Origin: Gemmatimonadaceae bacterium
GTDB taxonomy: Bacteria; Gemmatimonadota; Gemmatimonadetes; Gemmatimonadales; Gemmatimonadaceae
Length of the DNA: 39,491 nucleotides
NCBI GenBank assembly: GCA_036003045.1
Contig: DASYSS010000081.1
Location: forward strand, 1 to 39,491
Direction: 5' to 3'
Shown here: positions 7,401-15,661 of the stretch, in pieces
How the letters are laid out: every line of letters begins with the position of its first letter
Numbering within the stretch: the stretch's first letter is position 1
The notes under the pieces: generated by a model
Databases searched by the model: none
What the model was told of the DNA's origin: nothing
What the model saw: the letters and a program-made list of their open reading frames with translations, nothing else
Translations under genes and position numbers: made by a program

Positions 7401-8983
7401 GCCCCTCTTGCCGACGGCCTGCGCGGTGGTCGCGCACGCGTCGAGTACACCTCCCACTCCTGGAGCGCCACCGCGGCAAAGGACGCACCATCGGTCGATG
7501 CGTCGAACACGGCGCGCAAACATCGCGTCGTTACCGGAGTGAAGTCGACCTTGTTGTCGGCGTCGAGCGTGCTCGTGTACGGCGAGCGCGCGCTGACCGC
7601 TTTCCATCCCGAGTCATCCCAGTATTCGAGTCGCCACGCTTTCGGCGGCGCGACGCCGACGCCCGACCCCGCGGCGTGATCGCCCCAGAAATGAAGGCTC
7701 GATCCGGTGAGCATCTCCGGCTGCTCCCACTGATACATGATCCATTGTTGCGGCGGATTGCTGCGCGACCACGTGGCCCACATGTCGGGGGGAAGCGGCG
7801 ACTGGCGCACCTTTCCGTCGTTCACCGCGCGCAACCAGTACTGTGTAGGAACGGGCAGGTTCGACGCGGTGATACGCGCGTGCGACGCGATGTTGGCGAT
7901 CGGAGTGGTGTCGGCCGGCGCACCACCCGTAGGAACGACCTTCTTGATGCGCGGCGGAGAAACGCCATCGTCCCATTCGAGACGATCGATCGCGACCGAG
8001 CGGCGGAAGTGCCCGCCGTTTCTCGCGTCGGCCGTGTGGTAGACGAGATACCACTTGTTCTTGTACTCGATGATCCCGGGATGCGACGTCGTCGACGACA
8101 CCGGATCGAGAATCACACCACGATAGGTCCACGGACCCAGCGGCGACGGTGACGTTCCATACGCGATGCATGCGTAGTAGACGGCTTCCGTGCACTCGGA
8201 CGTCGGTCCGGCGGTGTTGGCCGCGTATGCCATGTAGTAGGTGGCCTTCCGCTTGAAGAGCCACGACGCTTCGAAGAAACCGTTCAGCGTGCGCACGTCG
8301 ATGGGTGTGGCTTTGAACGTGACCATGTCAGGCTCGAGCTCCACGCCCTTCAAACGGCCGAACGTTCCCCAGTAGAGAAAAACGCGCGCGTCGTCATCGA
8401 CGAAGATCGTGGGGTCGATGTTCTGGATGTCGTTCGCGATCGGATATGACTGCGACACGACCGGACCTTGCGGGTGCGCGTCGCTCCACGGGCCAAGCGG
8501 CGAATCCGCGACGGCGACACCGATCGCGAACTTGTCTCTCGTCGTCGCCGCCGCGTACACGACCGGCGCATAGAGATAGAACTTCCCGCGCGGGCCCCGC
8601 ACGATCTGCGCGGCGTAGGCGCGGCCAGGCGCCGCCCACTTGAAAACCTGCTCGGGTCTCAGGAGGTGCGGGTAGTGCGTCCACCGGCCATCCATCGGAT
8701 CGGCGCTCGTGACGAGCATTTGCCATTCGGGCATCTTGAAGTCGTTGACGCCCGGGCCCGCCGTGTCGCGGCCCGTGATGATGTAGAGTTCTCCGTTCGC
8801 GACGAGCGGGGCCGGATCAGCGGTGTAGTCCTTTCCGTCGGCGAGAATCGGATTCGACGTCGCGCGAACGGTGCGCGCTTCCAGTCTCGGCGAGTCGTCT
8901 GCGCCGGCAGCCGTTGTCTCCAGCCGCGCAGAAGCCGTGCAGGCGGCGATCGCGCATGGCGCGGTGAGCATGAGAAAACGCAT
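7376..8983 (-). CDS. Glycoside hydrolase family 43 lipoprotein
   Basis: A 535-residue exported glycosidase of the GH43 five-bladed propeller type (beta-xylosidase or alpha-L-arabinofuranosidase activities). The ATG at 8983 gives a lipoprotein signal with lipobox IAAC at Cys15; starts further upstream (9040, 9130) would add non-signal sequence. Candidate catalytic carboxylates are the Asp in TADPAP (general base), the Asp in NIDPTIF (pKa modulator) and the Glu in GFFEASW (general acid). After residue ~370 comes a beta-sandwich, discoidin-like segment (LHFWGDHA, WRLEYWDD, ALQEWEVY). The last ~22 residues are Arg/Pro-rich and appear to be read-through into the neighbouring remnant. The 270 bp upstream of the start hold no gene I can support. 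Confidence 0.9.
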   Translation of the reverse strand: MRFLMLTAPCAIAACTASARLETTAAGADDSPRLEARTVRATSNPILADGKDYTADPAPLVANGELYIITGRDTAGPGVNDFKMPEWQMLVTSADPMDGRWTHYPHLLRPEQVFKWAAPGRAYAAQIVRGPRGKFYLYAPVVYAAATTRDKFAIGVAVADSPLGPWSDAHPQGPVVSQSYPIANDIQNIDPTIFVDDDARVFLYWGTFGRLKGVELEPDMVTFKATPIDVRTLNGFFEASWLFKRKATYYMAYAANTAGPTSECTEAVYYACIAYGTSPSPLGPWTYRGVILDPVSSTTSHPGIIEYKNKWYLVYHTADARNGGHFRRSVAIDRLEWDDGVSPPRIKKVVPTGGAPADTTPIANIASHARITASNLPVPTQYWLRAVNDGKVRQSPLPPDMWATWSRSNPPQQWIMYQWEQPEMLTGSSLHFWGDHAAGSGVGVAPPKAWRLEYWDDSGWKAVSARSPYTSTLDADNKVDFTPVTTRCLRAVFDASTDGASFAAVALQEWEVYSTRARPPRRPSARGAATPDCSR

Positions 8984-9253
8984 TGCCGGAACGATGCTGG
9001 TCGGCGGGTCGAGGCGCCACTCGTGCTCCTGGAGAGGCATGAGAGCTGAGGCAGTCCTGAGCCCTGGGGTGCGGTCGCCGTAGCCATTCAGCGAAGCGAA
9101 GGCAAGGCGGAGCCGGACTCGGTTCGTCATCGAGTAGAAATATGTGGAGTTCAACGCAGCTCTCAAATCTCAATACACGATGTTGAACCCTCGATGCCGG
9201 TCTCATTTGCCCCAGGCCACCGCGCTAGTAGATGTGCAACTTTTCGAGGAGCG

Positions 9254-9688
9254 CTACCGGATCATCGACCCTCTCGAACAAATCCTTGTTGCACGCGCGT
9301 CGATCAGATCGCTCAGTGAGCGCTCGATGGCGTCGAGCGGGGCGAACCCGGTCGTCCATTGATGCAACAGCGACGAGAGGTCGGGAGGAATCGATCGCCT
9401 GAATGCGATGCCGTCGTCGATCTCCGGCGCCTCGAAGACGGCGTCGACGTTCTCTCCGTCGATGTGATCGACGCGGTAGCTGTCGACCGAATCCGCGACG
9501 AGGTAGGACGCGAGCTGCACCATTCGTGTGCGCGTGTACTCCCGGCGCTTTTCGTACAGACGGACGGAGAATGCGTCATTCGATTGAAGGAGGGCGGCCA
9601 CCAACAGTCCGACAGGTCCGGCGCCAACGACGTGCACCCGGCCGGAGAACTTCGGTGTGTCGGCTCCGGATGTCAGTTGAACAGCCAT
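9254..9688 (-). pseudogene. Truncated FAD-dependent monooxygenase (N-terminal part only)
   Basis: The frame from ATG 9688 codes for 144 residues beginning with a dinucleotide-binding motif: VHVVGAGPVGLLVAALLQ, then an acidic-end strand VRLYEKR. This is the FAD-binding start of aromatic-ring-hydroxylase-type monooxygenases, which are normally about 400 residues or longer. The frame stops at 9254 and nothing recognisable from the rest of the family follows before the GH43 gene, so the gene appears truncated. Its start overlaps the end of the ABM membrane-protein gene by 16 bp, which suggests the two were once translationally coupled. It may still be transcribed but should not be an active oxidase. 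Confidence 0.7.
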
Positions 9689-10239
9689 TTTCTGATCAGT
9701 CTCGTGTAGCCGGGCATGACGACGTACACCATGAGGAATACCACGATGCCGGTGACCGCGAGCGTCGTCACGAGGCGGTTGTGGCCGAGGGAGAATCGCT
9801 CCAGCACGGGCGTGACTCCCAGCGGCACGAGGAGCACCAGCGGGTAGATCGCCGACCACGTGACCATCGACTGTTTCCACCGCACCGGAACCATCGCTTT
9901 GGCGCCGAGCGGAGTGAACCAGAAGTCCAAGCCGCTGCTGATGAAGAAGTCGTCGCCCTTCACGAAGAGCGGCTGCGCCTTCTTGATGAGACGCGCACGG
10001 GTGGGCGACTCTATCCAGCCTTTCAGATTGGCTTCTGAATCGAAGCGCAGGATGATGGTGAAGGTCGCAGTCAACCCGGGAACTGGCCGCACGATGTTCC
10101 AGTCGAGGCAGCCCGGAGACGCCTTGGCCAGCGGCGAGATCTCTGTGAGCCACTCCTCGTACGCGGAGAGCTTGCTGGGGCGAACTCGGTGAGTGATGAC
10201 GACGGTCGCGCCGTGGTCAATCGCTGCTTCGGACGTCAT
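9673..10239 (-). CDS. ABM-domain protein with C-terminal membrane helices
   Basis: A 188-residue protein. Residues ~10-100 form an antibiotic-biosynthesis-monooxygenase (ABM) ferredoxin-like domain (VVITHRVRPSKLSAYEEWL, ASPGCLDWNIVRP, FDSEANLKGW). Two hydrophobic helices follow near residues 120-145 and 155-178 (SAIYPLVLLVPLGVTPVL; TTLAVTGIVVFLMVYVV). ABM domains alone are small dimeric cytosolic oxygenases or heme-acting enzymes; this membrane-anchored form is a known variant of unknown role. It overlaps the truncated FAD-monooxygenase gene downstream by 16 bp and follows the small membrane protein gene after 28 bp on the same strand. Confidence 0.85.
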   Translation of the reverse strand: MTSEAAIDHGATVVITHRVRPSKLSAYEEWLTEISPLAKASPGCLDWNIVRPVPGLTATFTIILRFDSEANLKGWIESPTRARLIKKAQPLFVKGDDFFISSGLDFWFTPLGAKAMVPVRWKQSMVTWSAIYPLVLLVPLGVTPVLERFSLGHNRLVTTLAVTGIVVFLMVYVVMPGYTRLIRKWLFN

Positions 10240-10267
10240 GGTTCACGCTCGCTTTCACGTGATCACC

Positions 10268-10513
10268 TCACGCTTCGGGCGACGTCGCCCCTAATGCGCG
10301 CTGCTGCGCCCGCCTTGCACGCCAGTACAGAACCACCCCGATGAGCGCCATGATCGCACCGGGGATGATGAAGAAAGCGACGTCGAGAAGGGAGCCGAAG
10401 GCCGGCATACCATCGGACGGAGCATTGACGCCGGTCATCTGGGACAGTCTGATCAGGTGCCCGACGCCGATCATCGCCCAACACACTCCAAGCACGACGA
10501 GCACGACGCCCAC
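10268..10513 (-). CDS. Small two-helix membrane protein
   Basis: An 81-residue hypothetical membrane protein. Helix 1 is residues ~2-20 (GVVLVVLGVCWAMIGVGHLI) and helix 2 is ~43-66 (LLDVAFFIIPGAIMALIGVVLY), followed by a basic and Ala-rich tail. The start is GTG 10513, preceded by a strong GGAGGT ribosome binding site about 5 nt upstream, which decides the start. It lies 24 bp after the histidine-kinase stop on the same strand and is probably cotranscribed. Family not recognised. Confidence 0.7.
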   Translation of the reverse strand: MGVVLVVLGVCWAMIGVGHLIRLSQMTGVNAPSDGMPAFGSLLDVAFFIIPGAIMALIGVVLYWRARRAQQRALGATSPEA

Positions 10514-10537
10514 GCGGACCTCCGCGATGTAGTCAGG

Positions 10538-11962
10538 CTAGGTGGTGGCCCGCGTCGCCCGCACGCTGGCCGCGGGCATTTGAACACGAAACACCGTACG
10601 CCCCGGCTGTGAGGTGAAATCGAGGTCGCCGTCGTTGAGATGAGCGAAACGACGCGCGATGTCGAGCCCAAGCCCCACGCCAAGTCCGACCGGCTTGGTC
10701 GTGAAGAACGGATCGAAGATGCGAGCGCGGTTTGCTTCGGGAACACCGGGACCGTCATCCACGACGCGTACGACGACCAGATCCCCATGTCGTATTGCGT
10801 TGACCGTGACGTTCCCCGTCGCCCTGCCCTCTCCACCCGTGCCGGCGGCGTCGATCGCGTTGTCGATCAGCTTTTCCCAGACCTGATTGAGCTCGCTTCC
10901 CACGCCGTGGACTCGCGGCAGATCGTCGGCGGTCTCGATCGTCATCCGCACGGACTTGGCGCGCGCCTTGTTCTCGAGCATGGCGACCGTATCGGCCAGA
11001 CCTCGGGCGACGTCGACGGCTTCAGGCACGCCGTCACGGTCCATGAACGTGAATCCCTTGACCGCGTTCACGAGTTGGTGGACGCGCCCCGTCGCCGTCA
11101 CGATCTGCGACGCGATTTGAGGAACGGCTGCGTCGCTCGCGACGTAACGAATGGCGACGGCGAGCGCCTCTGGCGGCAGGGCGGCGGCAAGATCGTCGAG
11201 CGCAGCCACGCTCACCCTCGCCGAGGCGAGCGACGACGCCGACGCCGGGTCGACTCCGTGGCGAGAGAGCCAGTCCGAGAACTCGTCCTCTCGATCCGCC
11301 GCTTCGAGCGGACTCCGCGGCGGTGCGGCGTCGCACATGTCGCGAAGCGCGTCGATCTGCTCGAGTTGTTCGTCGGTCAACCGCGCGCCCGCCAACGCCC
11401 GTGATGCGGCGCGCAGATCGCGCAGCAGCGGAACGAGCGACCGGGCATGGCTCGATGCTCCGGAGGCCGGGTTGTTCAACTCGTGCGCGAGCCCGGACGC
11501 AAGCCGGCCGAGCGATTGCATGCGGTCGTCTTGAATCTGGGCGGCGCGATAGTCGCGCGCGCGATCGATCATGGTGTGTACGAGCGCCGTGGTGAGCTCG
11601 GGACAGTCACGCACCAAGTCTGAAAAGTGCGACTGGCTGAGGGCGAACACCGTCGTGTCTTCCTCGACGACGACTCGGCCGGCAACACTTCGAACGCGCG
11701 AATAGGGCATCGTGCCCGCCACGAAGCCGCGTCCTGCATCGGTGAGCTTTCGCCAGCTGGCGCCTCGCGGAACATGCAAGGCGAATAGCCCGTCCGTTAC
11801 GATCCACATCTCCGTCATCGGCGATTCGTAGTCCATCGCGATCTCGCCGTGTGGGAAGCGGCGCACTTCTCCGCGCGCGCAGAGCCACTCGAGCTCCGCG
11901 GGGGGGACTTGCGCGAAGAGCGGCAAGGACGCGAGCGAATCGACGATGTCGGCGGCGGGCAT
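10538..11962 (-). CDS. Sensor histidine kinase with N-terminal cyclic-nucleotide-binding-like domain
   Basis: A 474-residue soluble sensor kinase. Residues ~8-125 form a CRP-type cyclic-nucleotide-binding-like beta-roll (LFAQVPPAELEWLCARGEV, then FPHGEIAMD and GLFALHVPRG). The dimerisation/phosphoacceptor helix carries LAHELNNPASG with His160. The C-terminal ATPase has the N box (ELNQVWEKLIDNAIDAA), the G boxes DDGPGV and GVGLGL, and the F box FDPFFTTK. No transmembrane segment is present, so it senses something in the cytoplasm. No response regulator gene is adjacent, so the partner is unknown. The ATG at 11962 starts just before the beta-roll; a longer open frame upstream is low-quality sequence and was rejected. 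Confidence 0.92.
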   Translation of the reverse strand: MPAADIVDSLASLPLFAQVPPAELEWLCARGEVRRFPHGEIAMDYESPMTEMWIVTDGLFALHVPRGASWRKLTDAGRGFVAGTMPYSRVRSVAGRVVVEEDTTVFALSQSHFSDLVRDCPELTTALVHTMIDRARDYRAAQIQDDRMQSLGRLASGLAHELNNPASGASSHARSLVPLLRDLRAASRALAGARLTDEQLEQIDALRDMCDAAPPRSPLEAADREDEFSDWLSRHGVDPASASSLASARVSVAALDDLAAALPPEALAVAIRYVASDAAVPQIASQIVTATGRVHQLVNAVKGFTFMDRDGVPEAVDVARGLADTVAMLENKARAKSVRMTIETADDLPRVHGVGSELNQVWEKLIDNAIDAAGTGGEGRATGNVTVNAIRHGDLVVVRVVDDGPGVPEANRARIFDPFFTTKPVGLGVGLGLDIARRFAHLNDGDLDFTSQPGRTVFRVQMPAASVRATRATT

Positions 11963-12039
11963 GACGTGGATTCTCCGCCTTTGACCGGAAAGCGCAACCC
12001 CTCGTTCCGCGAGGCCGACTACGCTTCGCGCGCGCTGGT

Positions 12040-13116
12040 CTACTTCACGCCTCGCCGCGGATTGACGGCGATCGCGAGATTGAGTCGCGTGTCGTGCGTG
12101 TCGTAGCTGATCTGCAGGTTGTACCCGTTCGGCGTCGTCGTGTGATAGCTCTTGAATTGCGCGACGTGAATCTCGGCGCCGTCCGACGTGTCGATCGACC
12201 AGGGCAACCCGCGCTTCACCAGCTCGTCTTTCACCTTGTCGGTGTCCCAGGGGGAGATGCCGAACGAGATGTGATCGATGCGGCCGCCGGCGCGCGCGTT
12301 TCCCTGGCCGAAGCTGGGATCGAGAGGATTGCCGCCGCGGATGATGATGTCGCCCACGTCGCCGATCATGAGCTCGTTCTGGCTTCCCTCGTCGTACGTC
12401 GGGCCCCAGCCGAGCAAGTTGACGTAGAATGAAACGCTCGCCTTGTAATTCGTGGCGCCGTAAGAGAGATGGTCGAGCCACACGGTCTGCCACCCGGTCG
12501 ACTCGAACGGCGCGGGCGTCGAGAACGCCGCGTTCGCCGGTGATTCCGCTCGCGCTTTGCTGAAGCGCTTACCGTTGCCGATCTGAACGTCGAATCCGTC
12601 TGGGTCCTTGACGTGGAAGCTCTCGAATCCGTTCGGCCCGTTCTCGGCGACGGGGTTGAGGCCGCGTTTCTTGAGCTCGACCTCGACGGTCTTGGCGTTC
12701 CAAGGTTCGATGTCGAAGCCAAAGCCCTCGACGACAGCGCGCACAGGCACCGCGTTCGCGCGCGCGCCGGCTCGCGGCGGCGGAAAGGAATCGGCGGACA
12801 CCTCTCGAAAGACAGCCGTTCCCCAGTTGCCCATGTCCATCACGACGCGCGTGCCGTCGTCGCTGCGAACCTTCCATCCCATCAGCGCGGCGTAGAAGGC
12901 TGCTTCCTTCTTCACGTCCGCCACCCGGAACGCGATGTGATCCATCCCCGTCGTGCGCCAACCAGTTTTCGCGAACACCGGAGGAATGGAATCGGTGTTG
13001 CACGCCGGCGTGCCGTACGCGCGAATGCACCGCCCCTGCGCGAGCGCGACGAACGGTGTCGCTGACACTGCGACGCCAACGAGTAAGGCAGATGCGCCGA
13101 GACGGATGTAGGCCAT
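12040..13116 (-). CDS. Secreted protein with two VOC (glyoxalase/dioxygenase-fold) domains
   Basis: A 358-residue exported protein with two vicinal-oxygen-chelate domains. The signal peptide is SALLVGVAVSATPFVALAQ. Domain 1 (~residues 55-190) starts with GMDHIAFRV and ends with DPDGFDVQIGN; domain 2 (~205-345) starts with WLDHLSYGA, has RIDHISFGI and ends with TPNGYNLQISY. The metal-ligand His positions are present, but the usual Glu near each domain end is Gln, so metal chemistry may be altered or lost. The ATG at 13116 gives the signal peptide; an alternative at 13164 adds 16 residues. Extracellular VOC proteins are less common than cytosolic ones. Substrate unknown. Confidence 0.88.
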   Translation of the reverse strand: MAYIRLGASALLVGVAVSATPFVALAQGRCIRAYGTPACNTDSIPPVFAKTGWRTTGMDHIAFRVADVKKEAAFYAALMGWKVRSDDGTRVVMDMGNWGTAVFREVSADSFPPPRAGARANAVPVRAVVEGFGFDIEPWNAKTVEVELKKRGLNPVAENGPNGFESFHVKDPDGFDVQIGNGKRFSKARAESPANAAFSTPAPFESTGWQTVWLDHLSYGATNYKASVSFYVNLLGWGPTYDEGSQNELMIGDVGDIIIRGGNPLDPSFGQGNARAGGRIDHISFGISPWDTDKVKDELVKRGLPWSIDTSDGAEIHVAQFKSYHTTTPNGYNLQISYDTHDTRLNLAIAVNPRRGVK

Positions 13117-13322
13117 GGAAGGGCGGCCGGAACGGGTTGGGAAAATGGCCGACGGGCAGCGCAATTCTCGCTTTGGCGCCCCGACTTCTCAAGATCAGCG
13201 AGCTCGACGGACCATGCCGGGGCCCGGCATCAAAGCCGGTCGACTCCGGGCTCGGCTACCGACCCTCGTACGACGAATCGGCGTTGCGCTTGCAGCGGAA
13301 CTGCCTCCGGAGGTGATTCGCC

Positions 13323-13871
13323 ATGGCGGAAGTATTCGTTCAATTCGACACGATTGTGCCCGGACCGGATGGATCGCGCTGGATCCCACGCGCGTGCGGG
13401 CGAACGCAGACGAGTGGCCTCTGGGAGGGCTGGATCGAATTCGAGGCCGTGCATCCGAACGGCCAAGTCTCCCGCACGCCGCGCGAAAGCGTGCAGCCGA
13501 ACCGCGACGATCTGATGTACTGGGCTCAAGGGCTGACGCAGACGTACCTCGAGGGGGCGCTTCAGCGAGCGCTCAATCCAGTGCGAGTGGCAGAACAGCG
13601 AGTGGTCAACGCGACGCCGAGCTTCGATGAGCCGGCGTCGCTGGTCGTGACGACAGGCGCTGCTCCGGACGCGGTGCTCAATCCGTTCAACGTGTACGCT
13701 CAGGGGGAAGACATTCTCGCTGGGCAGTTGTCCGCGATGAGCGCGGCGCGGCTACGCGAAATCGCGGTCGCCTACGGGTTCGCGAGCCGCGACGCGGCCG
13801 ACAGCGCGACGGCGGAGAGGCTTACTTCGGCGATTATCGCGGGAGTGAGGAATCCACCCGCGGCGCGTTGA
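13323..13871 (+). CDS. Conserved hypothetical protein with SAP/Rho-N-like C-terminus
   Basis: A 182-residue soluble protein with an ideal GGAGGTG ribosome binding site about 8 nt before ATG 13323. The N-terminal ~95 residues (VFVQFDTIVPGPDGSRWIPR, WEGWIEFEAVHPNGQ, YLEGALQRALNPV) form a compact domain I recognise only as conserved-hypothetical. A Val/Ala/Pro linker follows. The last ~40 residues (LSAMSAARLREIAVAYGFAS ... AERLTSAIIAGV) have the helix-extended-helix spacing of SAP or Rho-N nucleic-acid-binding modules; that is inference. The gene stands alone: its left neighbour is divergent and its right neighbour convergent. Confidence 0.75.
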   Translation: MAEVFVQFDTIVPGPDGSRWIPRACGRTQTSGLWEGWIEFEAVHPNGQVSRTPRESVQPNRDDLMYWAQGLTQTYLEGALQRALNPVRVAEQRVVNATPSFDEPASLVVTTGAAPDAVLNPFNVYAQGEDILAGQLSAMSAARLREIAVAYGFASRDAADSATAERLTSAIIAGVRNPPAAR

Positions 13872-13873
13872 GT

Positions 13874-13912
13874 CGGCTCGGCGTTTCGTGCCGCCGAGAA
13901 TGGCGCGAGCCG
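13874..13912. terminator. Hairpin between convergent genes
   Basis: CTCGGCG (13877-13883) pairs with CGCCGAG (13892-13898) around an 8-nt loop. An alternative outer pairing joins CGGCTCG (13874-13880) with CGAGCCG (13906-13912). It starts 2 bp after the stop of the plus-strand gene and about 35 bp beyond the stop of the minus-strand barrel gene, so it could end transcription in both directions. There is no T-tract. Confidence 0.45.
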
Positions 13913-13946
13913 GCTGATCGGCGAGGGTTAGAAACGGAATTGGCAG

Positions 13947-14588
13947 CTATCGTTTTCCGCCGAACGGCGTGTGGAGCGACAGGCCAACGTCGAACGTGAA
14001 ATAGTTGACGCCCGTCCCTGTGGCCGTCGGCGACACGACGACGCCGGGAATCTTGGCTTTGAGGTTCTGCCCGACGTATCGAGCTTGCGGCGTCAACGCG
14101 ATGAGGCCGAGGATCGAGTAATCGAAACCGACGCCGATTTCATAGCCCGGTTTCGTATCGGTGGTCAGCGCGTTCGATGACTGGCCGCCGTACCCACCTT
14201 CAAGGCTGTTGAACGTCACGCCGCCTTTGACATACGGGCGAAATTTCGCCATCCCCGGCACCGCGAGCTTCACACCCGCGGTCGCTCCCGAGAGCGTGTA
14301 CTTCCCGTCGCTCTGACAGGTCTGTGTCTGGCAGTCGAATTTGATGTGGTCGAACCCGGCATAGATGCCGATCGCTCCGATGCCGATTCCGGCATCGAGC
14401 CCGTACCCGAACCCGTTCTTCGCGCCCTCGATCAGCGCGGTGTTCGTCGCGGTGGGATCCGTGTTGCTGAAGGAGCCGGTTGGCACGGTACCGGTGCCGC
14501 GCAGTCCGAGCGAGAGGTATTGCGCCGAGGACACGGAAGCCGAGGCGACGAGCAATGCAAGCAGGACCGCGGGCGAAAGACGTTTCAT
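13947..14588 (-). CDS. Outer-membrane beta-barrel protein
   Basis: A 213-residue exported protein. A Sec signal (RLSPAVLLALLVASASVSSAQ) is followed by alternating hydrophobic/polar strands: YLSLGLRGTGTVPTGSF, GLDAGIGIGAIGIYAGFDHI, ATAGVKLAVPG, PYVKGGVTFNSL, YEIGVGFDYSI, LTPQARYVG and a final FTFDVGLSLHTPF strand. The last strand before the short basic end fits a BAM-type terminal signal. This resembles OmpA/OmpW-type small barrels. One Cys pair in CQTQTCQ may form a disulfide in a loop. Start ATG 14588 gives the signal peptide. It is transcribed divergently from the aldo/keto reductase gene. Confidence 0.82.
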   Translation of the reverse strand: MKRLSPAVLLALLVASASVSSAQYLSLGLRGTGTVPTGSFSNTDPTATNTALIEGAKNGFGYGLDAGIGIGAIGIYAGFDHIKFDCQTQTCQSDGKYTLSGATAGVKLAVPGMAKFRPYVKGGVTFNSLEGGYGGQSSNALTTDTKPGYEIGVGFDYSILGLIALTPQARYVGQNLKAKIPGVVVSPTATGTGVNYFTFDVGLSLHTPFGGKR

Positions 14589-14690
14589 GGTGGGCTCCGG
14601 AAGGGTTGCTGCTGAGTCTCCTGACTCCGGGGAGATGATGCACGCGAATTGCCCCAGATGCCAACTCTTCACGTAGTTGTACGGGTTTTC

Positions 14691-15479
14691 ATGACACAAA
14701 CGCGCTCAATCCGCCTCGGCGATGCCGGCCTCAGCCGCATCGGCCTCGGCACGAACCGGCTTCGGAACATCGACGCCAATGTCGCCTTCATCCGCGCGGC
14801 GGTCGACGCCGGAATCCAGATGATCGACACGGCGCATCTATATACAGGCGGAGAGAGCGAGAAGACGATCGGCCGCGCGCTCTCCCTCCCCCCGACGCGC
14901 TCGGGCGTCATGGTCGCGACCAAGGGCGGCTACGGCGACGCCGGCCGCGGGAAGCCGGAGATCCTTCGGCGGGAGATCGAGCAGAGTCTCGCGAGCCTTC
15001 GGGTCGAGCGCATCGCGCTCTACTACCTCCATCGCGTCGATCCGGAGACGCCGATCGAGGAAAGCTTGGGCGCGATCAAGGAGTACGTCGATCGGGGCGC
15101 CATCGAGCGAGTCGGACTCTCGAAGGTCGACATCCCGCTCATCGAGCGCGCGAGGAAGGTCGTGCCGATCGCCGCGGTGCAGAACGAGTACAACGTCGAC
15201 GAGCGGAGGTACGATGACGTCGTCGACCATTGCGCGCGCGAAAAGATCGTCTTCGTGCCGTACTATCCGCTGGGCGCCGACGCGGGACCCGCGGTACGGG
15301 AAACGGCAACTCGCCACCACGTCACGCCGGAGCAGGTGATGCTCGCCTGGCTCCTCGAGCGATCTCCGGCGATGCTGCCGATCCCCGGCACGCTGTCGCT
15401 CGACCATCTCAAAGCGAACATCGGCGCGCTCTCGCTCGAGCTGTCGGCCGAGGAATTCGACTACATCGCGAGCGGCTGA
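14691..15479 (+). CDS. Aldo/keto reductase
   Basis: A 262-residue NAD(P)H-dependent oxidoreductase of the aldo/keto reductase TIM-barrel superfamily. The catalytic tetrad is visible: Asp and Tyr in QMIDTAHLY, Lys in VATKGGYG and His in YYLHRVDPETP. IERVGLSKVDI and the PIPGT motif near the C-terminus fit the NADP-binding strand end. At 262 residues it is slightly shorter than typical (~280-320) but looks complete. I chose ATG 14691 (MTQTRSIRLGD); a TTG at 14649 would add 14 unconserved residues. Substrate unknown. A remnant of another gene lies directly downstream. Confidence 0.92.
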   Translation: MTQTRSIRLGDAGLSRIGLGTNRLRNIDANVAFIRAAVDAGIQMIDTAHLYTGGESEKTIGRALSLPPTRSGVMVATKGGYGDAGRGKPEILRREIEQSLASLRVERIALYYLHRVDPETPIEESLGAIKEYVDRGAIERVGLSKVDIPLIERARKVVPIAAVQNEYNVDERRYDDVVDHCAREKIVFVPYYPLGADAGPAVRETATRHHVTPEQVMLAWLLERSPAMLPIPGTLSLDHLKANIGALSLELSAEEFDYIASG

Positions 15480-15512
15480 TCGCGCGAGCGCTGACGCAAT
15501 GGGAGAATACTG

Positions 15513-15645
15513 ATGCGTGAGGAATCGACGCTGCCCCAGGGATACCGCGAAGGGATCATCACCGCGATTACCGTCTGCTCGGGTTCACGCTCGCCTTCTT
15601 TCGTTTCTGGGGATTCGAGGCACCCGGGAAAGCGGTCGTCCCGTT
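15513..15645 (+). pseudogene. Frameshifted 5' remnant of a membrane-protein gene
   Basis: From ATG 15513 the frame reads LPQGYREGIITAITV. At about 15575 the reading continues in another frame as LLGFTLAFFRFWGFEAPGK. Joined together, these give a plausible N-terminus of a small integral membrane protein: a cytoplasmic lead, then a first hydrophobic helix. A single missing C in a run of GTC/CTG would explain the shift. No later part of the protein is present before the convergent kinase gene ends at 15662. It is therefore a decayed fragment or, less likely, carries a sequencing error. Confidence 0.5.
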
Positions 15646-15661
15646 CCCGCGGACGGCGACT

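Noticed and set aside
8984..9253. Possible gene or mobile-element end upstream of the GH43 gene
   Set aside because: Some codon-like sequence is present in the extended GH43 frame, but there is no start context, family motif or inverted repeat to support it.
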